Shown here in pieces: positions 8,459-17,217 of a DNA stretch of 64,000 nucleotides (the stretch's first letter is position 1; every line of letters starts with the position of its first letter). The stretch comes from Flavobacterium sp. H122 (lineage in GTDB: Bacteria; Bacteroidota; Bacteroidia; Flavobacteriales; Flavobacteriaceae): assembly GCF_004959765.1 (NCBI RefSeq), contig NZ_SJZD01000010.1, forward strand, positions 42,029-106,028, in the 5' to 3' direction. The position numbers and the translations under genes were made by a program. The notes below the pieces were generated by a model. That model saw only the letters and a program-made list of their open reading frames with translations, searched no databases and was not told the origin of the DNA.

Positions 8459-9406
8459 ATGAATATCGAACAATACATCTCGCAGTTATTGTACCGTTAT
8501 GCTTGTGTAACGGTGCCTAATTTTGGTGCATTTTTAACAGAAACTATATCGGCAACCATTCAGGAAAGCACTAATACATTCCTTCCGCCGAAAAAAGCAG
8601 TGTCTTTTAATTCGTACATCAAAAACAATGATGGATTGCTTGCCAATCATATTGCTCTGGCAGAAAAAATTTCTTACGAGGAAGCAGTTCATAAAATTGA
8701 CGTGGTAGTAAACGAATGGTTTTCTAAATTACAAAATCGTGATTTTGTGATTTTAAAAAACATTGGCCTGCTTAAATACAATGTTGAGAACAATATTGTA
8801 TTTGAAGTTTTTGAACACACTAATTATCTTACTGATTCTTTTGGGTTATCTTCATATGTTTCTCCTATGGTTAAACGTGAAGTTTTAAAAACCGTTGTTA
8901 CAGATGAAACTGTTCAGGAAGAATTAGAAAAAGAACCGGTTAGTTTTGAACCAGCAAATAGAAATCCGTTACGCAGTTTTGCAAAATACGCAGCAATTGT
9001 GACGATAATTATGGGCGGAGGAACTTTGGGCTATGTGGGTTACATCAACCAACAGGAACAAAGTGAAACTTTAATTGTTCAGGCAGAAGTTCAAAAAGAA
9101 GTTCAGGCTAAGATTCAGGAGGCAACGTTTTTCATAAGCAATCCGACTCCGGAAGTTACTGAAAATAATATTCGACCATTCCATTTAGTGGCGGGCTCTT
9201 TCAGAAGTGAACAAAATGCACAAAAAGCAGTTGATGAATTAATTGAGAAAGGTTTTGCCGATGCCAGGATAATGGAAAAAAACGATCAGGATTTATATCC
9301 GGTTTTTTATGGAAGTTTCACAACCTATGCAGAAGCACAACAAGAACTTACTCAAATCCAGGCTAAGGACAATCCGGAAGCTTGGTTATTGATAAAAAAT
9401 ATGTAA
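8459..9406 (+). CDS. HU-like (CCDC81-type) and SPOR domain membrane protein
   Basis: A 315-residue inner-membrane protein typical of Bacteroidetes. The N-terminal part (YISQLLYRYACVTVPNFGAF) is the HU-CCDC81 type, distantly related to HU DNA-binding proteins. One membrane helix follows (about 177-197), then a periplasmic linker and a C-terminal SPOR domain (FHLVAGSF to about residue 312) that should bind denuded peptidoglycan glycan at the septum. This suggests a link between the cytoplasm and the division site; the exact function is unknown. The start at 8459 is set by the family N-terminus and the -7 box just upstream; an in-frame ATG 48 bases earlier precedes the promoter. Confidence 0.85.
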   Translation: MNIEQYISQLLYRYACVTVPNFGAFLTETISATIQESTNTFLPPKKAVSFNSYIKNNDGLLANHIALAEKISYEEAVHKIDVVVNEWFSKLQNRDFVILKNIGLLKYNVENNIVFEVFEHTNYLTDSFGLSSYVSPMVKREVLKTVVTDETVQEELEKEPVSFEPANRNPLRSFAKYAAIVTIIMGGGTLGYVGYINQQEQSETLIVQAEVQKEVQAKIQEATFFISNPTPEVTENNIRPFHLVAGSFRSEQNAQKAVDELIEKGFADARIMEKNDQDLYPVFYGSFTTYAEAQQELTQIQAKDNPEAWLLIKNM

Positions 9407-9411
9407 TTCGC

Positions 9412-9441
9412 AAAATGCCTTTCAATTTGAAAGGCATTTTT
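9412..9441 (+). terminator. Terminator after the HU/SPOR gene
   Basis: AAAATGCCTTTC and GAAAGGCATTTTT form a strong 12-bp hairpin with a T run, six bases after the stop codon. Confidence 0.8.
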
Positions 9442-9473
9442 GATAAATATTCAATACAAACATTATATCTTTG
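9440..9473 (+). promoter_or_regulatory. Promoter of the acyl-CoA thioesterase gene
   Basis: TTG at 9440-9442 and TATCTTTG at 9466-9473 are 23 bases apart, at the upper end of the accepted Bacteroidetes spacing. The ATG follows 16 bases downstream. Confidence 0.6.
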
Positions 9474-9489
9474 TAAAAAATTAAATTTT

Positions 9490-10002
9490 ATGCAACCTAA
9501 ATTCCCGTCAGATTCATTAACTACATTAACTGATTTAGTTTTACCTGGTGAAACCAATCCACTTAACAACTTATTTGGAGGCGAATTACTGGCTCGTATG
9601 GACAGAGCTGCAAGTATAGCTGCAAGACGTCATTCACGCCGTATTACAGTTACCGCATCTGTGAATCACGTAGCATTCAACAGAGCTGTTCCTCTGGGGA
9701 GTGTTGTTACGGTTGAAGCAAAGGTTTCAAGAGCTTTTACAAGTTCGATGGAAATTTATATAGATGTGTGGATTGAAGACCGTGAATCAGGACAAAAAAC
9801 AAAAGCCAATGAAGCTATATATACTTTTGTGGCAGTAGATGAAACCGGAAGACCGGTAGAAGTTCCTCAGGTAATTCCACAAACGGAAGAAGAAAAAGCA
9901 AGATATGATGCCGCTTTGAGAAGAAAACAATTAAGCTTGGTTTTAGCCGGTAAAATGAAACCCAGTGAAGCAACTGAACTGAAAGCTTTATTTATAGAAT
10001 AA
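9490..10002 (+). CDS. Acyl-CoA thioesterase (hotdog fold)
   Basis: A 170-residue hotdog-fold thioesterase of the YciA/BFIT type, hydrolysing acyl-CoA to free acid and CoA in the cytoplasm. The motif LPGETNPLNNLFGGELLA with the following MDRAASIAA helix is the family hallmark, and VNHVAFNRAVPLGSVV forms the second strand region. The start at 9490 sits just behind a good promoter; upstream in-frame codons lie in the preceding terminator and are not used. It is flanked by terminators on both sides, so it is monocistronic. Substrate preference cannot be read from sequence. Confidence 0.9.
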   Translation: MQPKFPSDSLTTLTDLVLPGETNPLNNLFGGELLARMDRAASIAARRHSRRITVTASVNHVAFNRAVPLGSVVTVEAKVSRAFTSSMEIYIDVWIEDRESGQKTKANEAIYTFVAVDETGRPVEVPQVIPQTEEEKARYDAALRRKQLSLVLAGKMKPSEATELKALFIE

Positions 10003-10003
10003 T

Positions 10004-10032
10004 AAAAAAGCCGCTTTCAAAGCGGCTTTTTT
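10004..10032. terminator. Bidirectional terminator between thioesterase and purD
   Basis: AAAAAAGCCGCTTT pairs with AAGCGGCTTTTTT around a two-base loop. Both arms end in A/T runs, so it can stop transcription from either convergent gene. Confidence 0.9.
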
Positions 10033-10036
10033 AGTT

Positions 10037-11311
10037 TTATAGTAAATCCTTACCAATATCTTTCCTAAAATACATTTTTTCAAAAGTAATTTTAGAAATA
10101 CTTTCATACGATTTTTTCAATGCTTCAGGGAATGTTTCTCCATAAGAAGAAACCGCTAAAACGCGTCCGCCGCTGGTTACAACTGCATCACCTTCAGTTT
10201 TTGTACCTGCGTGAAAAGCAATTGAATCTGTAACCTGATCCAAACCGGAAATTACTTTCCCTTTTTCATAATCCTCAGGATAACCTCCGGAAGCCACAAT
10301 TACAGTTGTAACTGCTCTTTCGTCAATTTCCAAAGTTGCTTTATCCAATTCCTGGCTTCCTACTGCCTCAAATAATTCCACTAAGTCCGATTTGATTCGA
10401 AGCATCACCACTTCAGTTTCCGGATCACCCATACGAACATTGTACTCAATAACCATTGGTTCACCTTTCACATTGATCAGTCCAATAAAAACAAATCCTT
10501 TGTATTCAATATTGTCTTTTTGAAGTCCTTCAATAGTTGGTTTAACTATTCGGTTTTCCACTTTTTCCATGAAAACAGCATCAGCAAACGGTACCGGTGA
10601 AACTGCACCCATACCTCCCGTATTTAAACCTGTATCTCCCTCGCCGATTCGTTTATAGTCTTTGGCTGTTGGAAGTATTTTATATGATTTACCATCTGTT
10701 AAAACAAAACAGCTCAATTCGATTCCGTCAAGAAATTCCTCGATTACCACTTTTGAAGAAGCATCTCCAAATTTGGCATCAACCAACATGTTTCTTAATT
10801 CTTGTTGTGCTTCAGCTAAATCGTTTAAAATTAAAACTCCTTTTCCAGCTGCAAGTCCATCGGCTTTTAAAACATAAGGTGCATCTAAAGTTGTTAGAAA
10901 CTCACATCCCTGCTCAACAGTATCTTTTGTGAAACTTTCATAACGTGCTGTAGGAATATTGTTTTTTACCAAAAACTGTTTGGCAAACTCTTTACTTCCT
11001 TCCAATTGCGCTCCAACTTTCGAAGGTCCAATCACAGGAATGTCATGTAATTGTGAATCATTTTTAAAGAAATCGTAAATCCCGTTCACTAATGGATCTT
11101 CAGGACCTACCACAACCATACTAACTTTGTTTTCCAGTACAAAGTTTTTAACCGATTCGAAATCAAGTGGATTTAAAGCAACATTAACAGCAATTTGAGC
11201 TGTTCCTGCATTACCAGGTGCCACAAAAAGCCGCGAACATTTTTCACTTTGAAGCATTTTCCAAGCCAAGGCATGTTCTCTACCGCCTGAACCTAATAAT
11301 AAGATTGTCAT
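10037..11311 (-). CDS. purD: Phosphoribosylamine-glycine ligase PurD
   Basis: GAR synthetase, the second step of de novo purine synthesis: phosphoribosylamine + glycine + ATP to glycinamide ribonucleotide. The 424-residue protein has the N-terminal motif [14 protein letters not shown], the ATP-grasp region ([23 protein letters not shown]) and [12 protein letters not shown] near 290-300. Length is usual. It stands alone here, away from other purine genes. No convincing -7 box was seen in the 126-base upstream region. Confidence 0.97.
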   Translation of the reverse strand: MTILLLGSGGREHALAWKMLQSEKCSRLFVAPGNAGTAQIAVNVALNPLDFESVKNFVLENKVSMVVVGPEDPLVNGIYDFFKNDSQLHDIPVIGPSKVGAQLEGSKEFAKQFLVKNNIPTARYESFTKDTVEQGCEFLTTLDAPYVLKADGLAAGKGVLILNDLAEAQQELRNMLVDAKFGDASSKVVIEEFLDGIELSCFVLTDGKSYKILPTAKDYKRIGEGDTGLNTGGMGAVSPVPFADAVFMEKVENRIVKPTIEGLQKDNIEYKGFVFIGLINVKGEPMVIEYNVRMGDPETEVVMLRIKSDLVELFEAVGSQELDKATLEIDERAVTTVIVASGGYPEDYEKGKVISGLDQVTDSIAFHAGTKTEGDAVVTSGGRVLAVSSYGETFPEALKKSYESISKITFEKMYFRKDIGKDLL

Positions 11312-11415
11312 TGTTGTGTTGTTTTATTACGCTGCGCTCCATACAGTTCGGCTGCGCCTCGAGTTGTTGTGCAAAAATAGTTTGTTTAAAACGAATATGA
11401 AAACAGTTGTTTTCT

Positions 11416-11423
11416 TATTTTTG
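11416..11423 (+). promoter_or_regulatory. -7 box of the CapK-like gene
   Basis: TATTTTTG matches TAnnTTTG and lies 14 bases before the ATG. No TTG at the right distance was found. Confidence 0.5.
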
Positions 11424-11437
11424 GTGAAACAGCAAAT

Positions 11438-12748
11438 ATGATTCGGTTTTTTGATTGGTCCCTGAAATTAAATGGTTTCCGCATGAAGGAATCCCAAGCC
11501 GAGTTTAACGCTATCCTGTGTCTTTCTCCTGAAGAACATGAACAATTCATTGAACAAAAAAAGATAGAAATTCTAGAATATCATTTACAAAACAATTCCT
11601 ATTACAGACATTTTGTTGGAAAATCAGAAATTGAAAACTGGAATGATGTTCCGGTAATGACTAAAAAAGATTTTCAAAAACCATTGACAGAAAGGCTTTC
11701 ACGAGGTTTTACCGAAAAAACTGTTTTTAAAAACAAAACTTCGGGTTCCAGCGGTGACCCTTTTATTTTTGCCAAGGATAAATATGCACATGCCATTACC
11801 TGGGCTTCGATTATTTACAGATTTGGCTGGTATGGAATTGATTTCAACAAATCATATCAGGCCCGTTTTTATGGAATTCCGTTAGATTTTATTGGTTATA
11901 CCAAAGAACGGATTAAAGATTTTTTAGGGCAGCGCTATCGGTTTACTATTTTCGATTTATCCGATGCTGTGCTGGAGAAAGTACTTCAAAAATTCAAAAA
12001 AAAGAAATTTGATTACATCAACGGTTACACCAGTTCAATAGTATTGTTTGCCAAATTTTTACAGAAAAAAAATATCATTTTAACCGATTTTTGTCCGACA
12101 CTCAAAGTCTGCATGGTTACTTCTGAAATGTTGTTTAAAGAAGATAAAGTCTTGATGGAAAAACAGTTTGGGATTCCTGTGGTAAACGAATATGGTGCTT
12201 CCGAACTGGATTTGATTGCTTTTCAAAATTTGGATGGAGAGTGGCAGGTTAATGCTGAAACTTTATTCGTTGAAATTCTTGATGAAAACAATCAATCCGT
12301 TCCTAATGGTACTGAAGGTAAAGTAGTGATTACCTCATTATACAACAAAGCACATCCGTTTATCCGTTATGACATAGGTGATATTGGTATTTTGGATGAA
12401 AGAAGTACACTTGATCATCCTATTCTTAAAAAACTCATTGGTCGGACAAATGACATTGCGGTTTTGCCAAGCGGAAAAAAATCGCCTGGATTAACCTTTT
12501 ATTATGTCACCAAAAGCATTATTGAGGATGATGGAAATGTAAAGGAATTCATCATCAGACAAACAAAAATTGATGCTTTTGAAATTGATTATGTGAGCGA
12601 AAAAGAATTAATGGCAACACAAATTGATAAAATAAAACAAGCCATTGATTTGTACTTGGAACCTAATTTAAATTTCACTTTTTACAGAAAAGAATCTTTG
12701 CAAAGAACCGCTAGAGGAAAACTGAAACAATTTCAAAGTTTGATTTAG
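11438..12748 (+). CDS. Phenylacetate-CoA-ligase-like (CapK family) adenylate-forming protein
   Basis: A 436-residue member of the PaaK/CapK branch of adenylate-forming enzymes, often found in capsule and O-antigen loci of Bacteroidetes. It has the phosphate-binding loop TSGSSGDPF (near 101), the YGASE motif of the adenylation site (near 252) and RYDIGDIG near 310. The substrate is unknown; members are proposed to activate an acid for attachment to a polysaccharide or lipid. It is read convergently into the polysaccharide genes and overlaps the glycosyltransferase stop by four bases, so context supports a surface-glycan role. Confidence 0.85.
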   Translation: MIRFFDWSLKLNGFRMKESQAEFNAILCLSPEEHEQFIEQKKIEILEYHLQNNSYYRHFVGKSEIENWNDVPVMTKKDFQKPLTERLSRGFTEKTVFKNKTSGSSGDPFIFAKDKYAHAITWASIIYRFGWYGIDFNKSYQARFYGIPLDFIGYTKERIKDFLGQRYRFTIFDLSDAVLEKVLQKFKKKKFDYINGYTSSIVLFAKFLQKKNIILTDFCPTLKVCMVTSEMLFKEDKVLMEKQFGIPVVNEYGASELDLIAFQNLDGEWQVNAETLFVEILDENNQSVPNGTEGKVVITSLYNKAHPFIRYDIGDIGILDERSTLDHPILKKLIGRTNDIAVLPSGKKSPGLTFYYVTKSIIEDDGNVKEFIIRQTKIDAFEIDYVSEKELMATQIDKIKQAIDLYLEPNLNFTFYRKESLQRTARGKLKQFQSLI

Positions 12749-13497
12749 TTTCTATACTTCAAAAAACCTCTGACCATCCAGTGAATCATATAGTAAGCTG
12801 ATTCTAAAATTGATAATTTTTCAACTTCGCGGTAAAATTGCCACTGGTATTTTAACAATGCTTTTTTGTCTCTTGAAAGAGAATTTTCTCGAATACGGTA
12901 AATAGCTTTGGGTTCCTGAATTCCGTGAGCAAACGGAATTTCTTTCAAGTATTTTAACCACAACCCCATATCCTGTCTTTTACGTATATCCGGCATTGAT
13001 TTTACGCCAAGTTTTTTTACGTCTATAAAAGCGGTCAGGCAACTTATAGAATTGGTTTTCAAAATATCAGTATACGTCACTTTTTGTGGGACGATAAAGT
13101 CTGAATACACAAATTCAAGATTTTCATTTGATCTTCGGTAAGAAGAAAATACAAACGGAATTCCGGTATTGTTTATAGTGGCAATACTATTTTCTATAAA
13201 ATCAGAAAACCAAATATCATCAGCGTCCAAAAAAGTCATATAATCACCATTAATTTCATTTATGGCTTTATTTCTGGCCTTGGATGCTCCTGAATTTTTA
13301 TTCAACCGGATTAAATGAATGCGGTGATCATCTTCCATAAAATGCTGAATAATATCAACCGTTTTATCAGAAGAGCAATCGTCAACGATTAACATTTCCC
13401 AGTTTTGGTACGTTTGATTTTGTACCGATTGAATGGTTTCAGTTATGAATTTTTCTGAATTGTATGTTGGAGTAATTATAGATACCAGCCCGTTCAT
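12745..13497 (-). CDS. Family 2 glycosyltransferase
   Basis: A 250-residue GT-A fold glycosyltransferase. It shows the N-terminal VSIITPTYNSEKFI, the nucleotide-binding VDDCSSDKT and the metal-binding FLDADD motif (near 92). It has no membrane segment and probably adds a sugar at the cytoplasmic face to a polyprenyl-linked chain. It is the last gene of the minus-strand polysaccharide operon, directly adjoining the sugar transferase gene. Donor and acceptor sugars cannot be told from the sequence. Confidence 0.9.
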   Translation of the reverse strand: MNGLVSIITPTYNSEKFITETIQSVQNQTYQNWEMLIVDDCSSDKTVDIIQHFMEDDHRIHLIRLNKNSGASKARNKAINEINGDYMTFLDADDIWFSDFIENSIATINNTGIPFVFSSYRRSNENLEFVYSDFIVPQKVTYTDILKTNSISCLTAFIDVKKLGVKSMPDIRKRQDMGLWLKYLKEIPFAHGIQEPKAIYRIRENSLSRDKKALLKYQWQFYREVEKLSILESAYYMIHWMVRGFLKYRN

Positions 13498-14829
13498 TTA
13501 ATACGCTTTTTCGTCGCCTAAAATAAAATTTTTAATTGTAATCAATATTATTTTAATATCAAGAAATAAGGTCCAATTTTCAATATAATATAAATCAAAT
13601 TTCAAACGATTTTCTACATCTTTATCTGTAAGCACTTCACCTCTAAAACCATTTACTTGTGCCAATCCTGTAACCCCTGGTCTTATATAATGCCGTTCCA
13701 TAAATTTATCAAAACGCTGAGCATAATCTTGATTAACACTCAACATATGCGGACGTGGTCCAACAACTGACATGTCACCTAAAAGAACATTGATAAACTG
13801 CGGCATTTCATCTATACTTGACTTGCGTAAAAATTTACCAAGTCTGGTAATTCTTATGTCGTTTTTAGAAGCTAATTCGGTATCTGCCGTTGCATTTACT
13901 GTCATTGATCTAAACTTGATGCATTCAAATTCTTCATTATCCAGTCCGTGACGCTTTTGTTTAAAAAAGACCGGTCCTTTTGAATCCATCTTTATTAGCA
14001 AAGCAACTATTGGGATCAACCATGAAAGGACAAAAACAATTATCAATAATGAAAAAACTAAATCAAATATCCGCTTAACCCAATAATTAAACCATATCTC
14101 AAGCGGTGTTTTCCTGATGGAGATTAAAGGAATATATCCATAATAATCCAAAAACATATTATGCGACAACGCCGAATTATCAGGAATCAATTTTATGGTT
14201 TTGAAATTACTGTGTGCAAAAGCAATTATTTCATCGGAACAATCTTTTGAAACACTGTTAAGATCACAGTATATTTCGTCAGTTTTATTTTTGGAAATAT
14301 ATTGTTCAATTTCAGTAAATGAAATCCCGTTCGAAAAAAGCATTTGCAATTTGTATCCAAAATCGCCGTTCTTATTAAAGAAGTCTGACAATTCCTGACT
14401 TTTTTCACTTTGCCCTATAATGATTACATTCCGGTAATTTCCCCCTAATATTTTGCGGTACTTTCTTAGCAGATAATAAATTCCGAATTTGAAAAAGCTT
14501 ACCAATAGTGTAAGCAATATCAAATATTTAATAACTACAGCTACTGAAACTGTTCTTTGTGTAGTAAATAAAAGCGCAATAAACACTAGCGAAAACAATG
14601 CTAACTGTTTAAAAATTTTAGCAAGAATATTGCTTTGAGCCGTAAAGCGGTATACTTCATAAAAGTTGGTGTAATTAGCTATAACCGTCCATAAAAAAAG
14701 AAGCAATAGTGTGCTTTTTATACCAAAATAAGCATCATGAAATGTAAAAAGCAATAACCAGACAATCAAAAGAAAGTCTACCAGATAAGATATAGGTCTG
14801 ATGTATTTAGAATACCTGCCTACTGCCAT
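13498..14829 (-). CDS. Polyprenyl-phosphate sugar-1-phosphate transferase (WcaJ/WbaP family)
   Basis: Initiating enzyme of surface polysaccharide synthesis, moving a hexose-1-phosphate from a nucleotide sugar to undecaprenyl phosphate. The 443-residue protein has four to five N-terminal membrane helices, a CoA-binding-like central region (YRNVIIIGQSEKS), a re-entrant helix (about 255-280) and the catalytic bacterial sugar transferase domain with KFRSM, RKSSIDEMPQ and VGPRP. Length is typical of the WcaJ-like undecaprenyl-phosphate glucose phosphotransferases. The sugar is not certain. It starts two bases after the decarboxylase gene ends. Confidence 0.92.
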   Translation of the reverse strand: MAVGRYSKYIRPISYLVDFLLIVWLLLFTFHDAYFGIKSTLLLLFLWTVIANYTNFYEVYRFTAQSNILAKIFKQLALFSLVFIALLFTTQRTVSVAVVIKYLILLTLLVSFFKFGIYYLLRKYRKILGGNYRNVIIIGQSEKSQELSDFFNKNGDFGYKLQMLFSNGISFTEIEQYISKNKTDEIYCDLNSVSKDCSDEIIAFAHSNFKTIKLIPDNSALSHNMFLDYYGYIPLISIRKTPLEIWFNYWVKRIFDLVFSLLIIVFVLSWLIPIVALLIKMDSKGPVFFKQKRHGLDNEEFECIKFRSMTVNATADTELASKNDIRITRLGKFLRKSSIDEMPQFINVLLGDMSVVGPRPHMLSVNQDYAQRFDKFMERHYIRPGVTGLAQVNGFRGEVLTDKDVENRLKFDLYYIENWTLFLDIKIILITIKNFILGDEKAY

Positions 14830-14831
14830 TA

Positions 14832-15815
14832 TTACTTAATAAAATCTTTAAAATCTTTATGTGCTTCTCTTAAAAGTTCATCTTTAGGCAATGCTTTAAA
14901 ATATTCGTACGTTAACTTCATTCCCTCAGCACGTGAAACTTTGGCTTCCCAACCCAATATTTTTTTAGCTACAGTTGTATCCGGCTGTCTTTGCAGCGGA
15001 TCATTTTCCGGCAGCGGATGATATACAATTTTTTGATTGGTTCCTGTTAACTTAATAATCTCCTCCGCAAAATCTTTTATAGTAATTTCATCTGGATTAC
15101 CAATATTTACAGGATATGCGTAATCTGAAAGCAATAATCTATAAATTCCTTCCACCTGATCATCTACATAACAAAACGAACGCGTTTGCATTCCGTCTCC
15201 AAAAATAGTAAGATCTTCACCTCGCAGAGCCTGACCAATAAATGCCGGAATTACACGGCCGTCATTCAGCCGCATTCTTGGTCCGTAGGTATTAAAAATA
15301 CGGACAATACGTGTTTCCAGACCATGAAAACGGTGATACGCCATGGTTATAGATTCCTGAAAACGTTTTGCTTCGTCATATACGCCACGTGGTCCTATGG
15401 TATTTACATTTCCAAAGTAATCTTCAGTTTGAGGATGAATTAAGGGGTCTCCATATACTTCAGAAGTTGAAGCAATTAATATACGCGCCTTTTTTACTCT
15501 GGCCAGTCCTAATAAATTGTGAGTTCCTAACGAACCAACTTTTAAGGTTTGGATAGGGATTTTTAAATAATCAATTGGGCTTGCCGGTGATGCAAAATGC
15601 AGAATATAATCCAATTCTCCCGGAACATGAACAAACTTCGATACATCATGGTGATAAAACTCAAAATGTTCCAATTTGAATAAATGCTCTATGTTTTTTA
15701 AATCACCTGTAATCAGGTTATCCATTCCTATAACATGATACCCTTCCTTTATAAATCGGTCACAAAGGTGTGAACCTAAAAAACCTGCCGCTCCAGTGAT
15801 TAATATTCGCTTCAT
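14832..15815 (-). CDS. UDP-glucuronate decarboxylase-type SDR enzyme
   Basis: NAD-dependent extended SDR enzyme, closest in motif pattern to UDP-glucuronate decarboxylase (UDP-xylose synthase), which makes UDP-xylose. The 327-residue protein has [10 protein letters not shown] at the N-terminus, the catalytic YDEAK (Tyr near 144), FNTYGPRM and [14 protein letters not shown] start at MKRILITG (15815); the ATG overlaps the rfbD stop by one base (TAATG). A dTDP-glucose dehydratase role is less likely, because the RxxYxxxK context and YDEAKR match the decarboxylase group. Confidence 0.88.
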   Translation of the reverse strand: MKRILITGAAGFLGSHLCDRFIKEGYHVIGMDNLITGDLKNIEHLFKLEHFEFYHHDVSKFVHVPGELDYILHFASPASPIDYLKIPIQTLKVGSLGTHNLLGLARVKKARILIASTSEVYGDPLIHPQTEDYFGNVNTIGPRGVYDEAKRFQESITMAYHRFHGLETRIVRIFNTYGPRMRLNDGRVIPAFIGQALRGEDLTIFGDGMQTRSFCYVDDQVEGIYRLLLSDYAYPVNIGNPDEITIKDFAEEIIKLTGTNQKIVYHPLPENDPLQRQPDTTVAKKILGWEAKVSRAEGMKLTYEYFKALPKDELLREAHKDFKDFIK

Positions 15816-16672
15816 TATATTTTTGTTTGTGCTAAAGCTTCCTGCCAATTTTTAATTGTTATCCCAAATGTACTTTTAATTTTTGATTTATCCAGCACAC
15901 TGTACCCGGGTCTTTTTGCCGGTGTAGGATAAGCCTCTGTGGGTATGGGATTTACTTTTATATTTATATTGTTTTGTTTGAAAATTTCAACTGCAAAATC
16001 ATACCAGGAACAGATTCCTTCGTTGCTGAAGTTATAAATTCCGTAATTATCATGAGCTGAATGTTTAAAGTCGGAAGAAATAATCTCCAAAACAGCTCCG
16101 GCCAAATCAACAGCATTGGTTGGTGTTCCTATTTGATCAGCCACAACATTCAACTCTGTTCTGTCCTGAGCCAAACGCAGCATGGTTTTCATAAAATTAT
16201 TACCAAATTGAGAATATACCCATGATGTTCGGATAATATAATACTTATTACAATTTGAAACAACTTCGGTTTCCCCATCTAATTTTGTTTGACCATAAAC
16301 TCCTATTGGATTTGTTGCATCAGCCTCTAAATAAGGCTTTTCAGAAGTACCGTTAAAAACAAAATCGGTTGAAATATGGATTAAAACGGCATTGTTTTTT
16401 TGACAGGCAATCGCCAGATTTTTGGGTCCGGTGACATTAACCAAATGCGCTTTTTCAATTTCAGATTCTGCTTTATCAACAGCAGTATAAGCTGCTGTAT
16501 TGATACAATATCCAATTTTATTGTTTTCAAAGAAAGAAGTTACTCTTTCTTCATTTGTTATATCTAAGTCTTGAGATGACGCAAAAATAAATTGCATCTC
16601 TGGATATTGAGATGCAATAAATTGTAACGACTGACCTAATTGTCCCAAAGCTCCTGTAACTAAAACTACCAT
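15815..16672 (-). CDS. rfbD: dTDP-4-dehydrorhamnose reductase RfbD
   Basis: Last step of dTDP-L-rhamnose synthesis, reducing the 4-keto group with NAD(P)H. The 285-residue SDR protein has [12 protein letters not shown] at the N-terminus, [12 protein letters not shown] and the catalytic YGQTKLDGE (near 128). It overlaps rfbC by seven bases upstream and the decarboxylase gene by one base downstream. The partner genes rfbA and rfbB are not in the window, so the first two steps must be encoded elsewhere. Confidence 0.95.
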   Translation of the reverse strand: MVVLVTGALGQLGQSLQFIASQYPEMQFIFASSQDLDITNEERVTSFFENNKIGYCINTAAYTAVDKAESEIEKAHLVNVTGPKNLAIACQKNNAVLIHISTDFVFNGTSEKPYLEADATNPIGVYGQTKLDGETEVVSNCNKYYIIRTSWVYSQFGNNFMKTMLRLAQDRTELNVVADQIGTPTNAVDLAGAVLEIISSDFKHSAHDNYGIYNFSNEGICSWYDFAVEIFKQNNINIKVNPIPTEAYPTPAKRPGYSVLDKSKIKSTFGITIKNWQEALAQTKI

Positions 16673-17217
16673 ACTTTTCGGGCGTTTTCTATTGTTGGCA
16701 ATACTTTATCTTTTTCAGAAATAATCAATTCCTGCTCAGGCATTTCCCAATCAATATTTAATGTTGAATCGTTATAAATCAAACCGCCTTCGCTGTCCTT
16801 ATTGTAAAAGTTATCACATTTATAAAAGAAAGTGGCTTTATCACTAAGCACAATAAAACCATGGGCAAAACCTCGTGGAATATAGAATTGTTTTTTATTT
16901 TCTGCGGAAAGTAAAATAGAGTAGGATTGCCCGTAGGTTTCAGAATCAGGACGTAAATCCACTGCCACGTCCAACACTTCTCCTTCCAGCACACGAACCA
17001 GCTTGGCCTGTGCATGTTCACCGCATTGGTAATGCAATCCTCTTAAAACCCCTCTTGAAGAGTAGGATTGATTGTCCTGAACAAAATTTACTTCCTGCCC
17101 TATTCCTTTATTAAATACTTGTTGGTTAAAGCTTTCCATGAAATAGCCTCGCTCATCATGGAAAACTTTTGGTTCTATAATAAAACAGCCTTTAAGACTG
17201 GTCTCAATAAAATTCAT
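16666..17217 (-). CDS. rfbC: dTDP-4-dehydrorhamnose 3,5-epimerase RfbC
   Basis: Cupin-fold epimerase acting on dTDP-4-keto-6-deoxyglucose in the rhamnose pathway. The 183-residue product has the markers FHDERGYF, the catalytic-His motif RGLHYQ and FYIPRGFAHGF. Length is usual for the family. Its ATG overlaps the stop of the upstream gene by one base (TAATG), so translation is probably coupled to that uncharacterised protein. Confidence 0.95.
   Translation of the reverse strand: MNFIETSLKGCFIIEPKVFHDERGYFMESFNQQVFNKGIGQEVNFVQDNQSYSSRGVLRGLHYQCGEHAQAKLVRVLEGEVLDVAVDLRPDSETYGQSYSILLSAENKKQFYIPRGFAHGFIVLSDKATFFYKCDNFYNKDSEGGLIYNDSTLNIDWEMPEQELIISEKDKVLPTIENARKVW

Noticed and set aside
9407..9489. 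Longer N-terminus for the thioesterase
   Set aside because: The in-frame ATG at 9382 would translate through a terminator and the gene's own promoter.
10597..10932. Plus-strand Leu-rich frame inside purD
   Set aside because: It is antisense to a clear purD gene and has no independent start context.
15380..15400. parS-like CACGTG site in the decarboxylase gene
   Set aside because: Only the six-base core CACGTG is present (context GCCACGTGGTCC); the flanks do not match parS.
13498..17217. Complete rhamnose operon
   Set aside because: Only rfbC and rfbD are present; rfbA and rfbB are not in the window.
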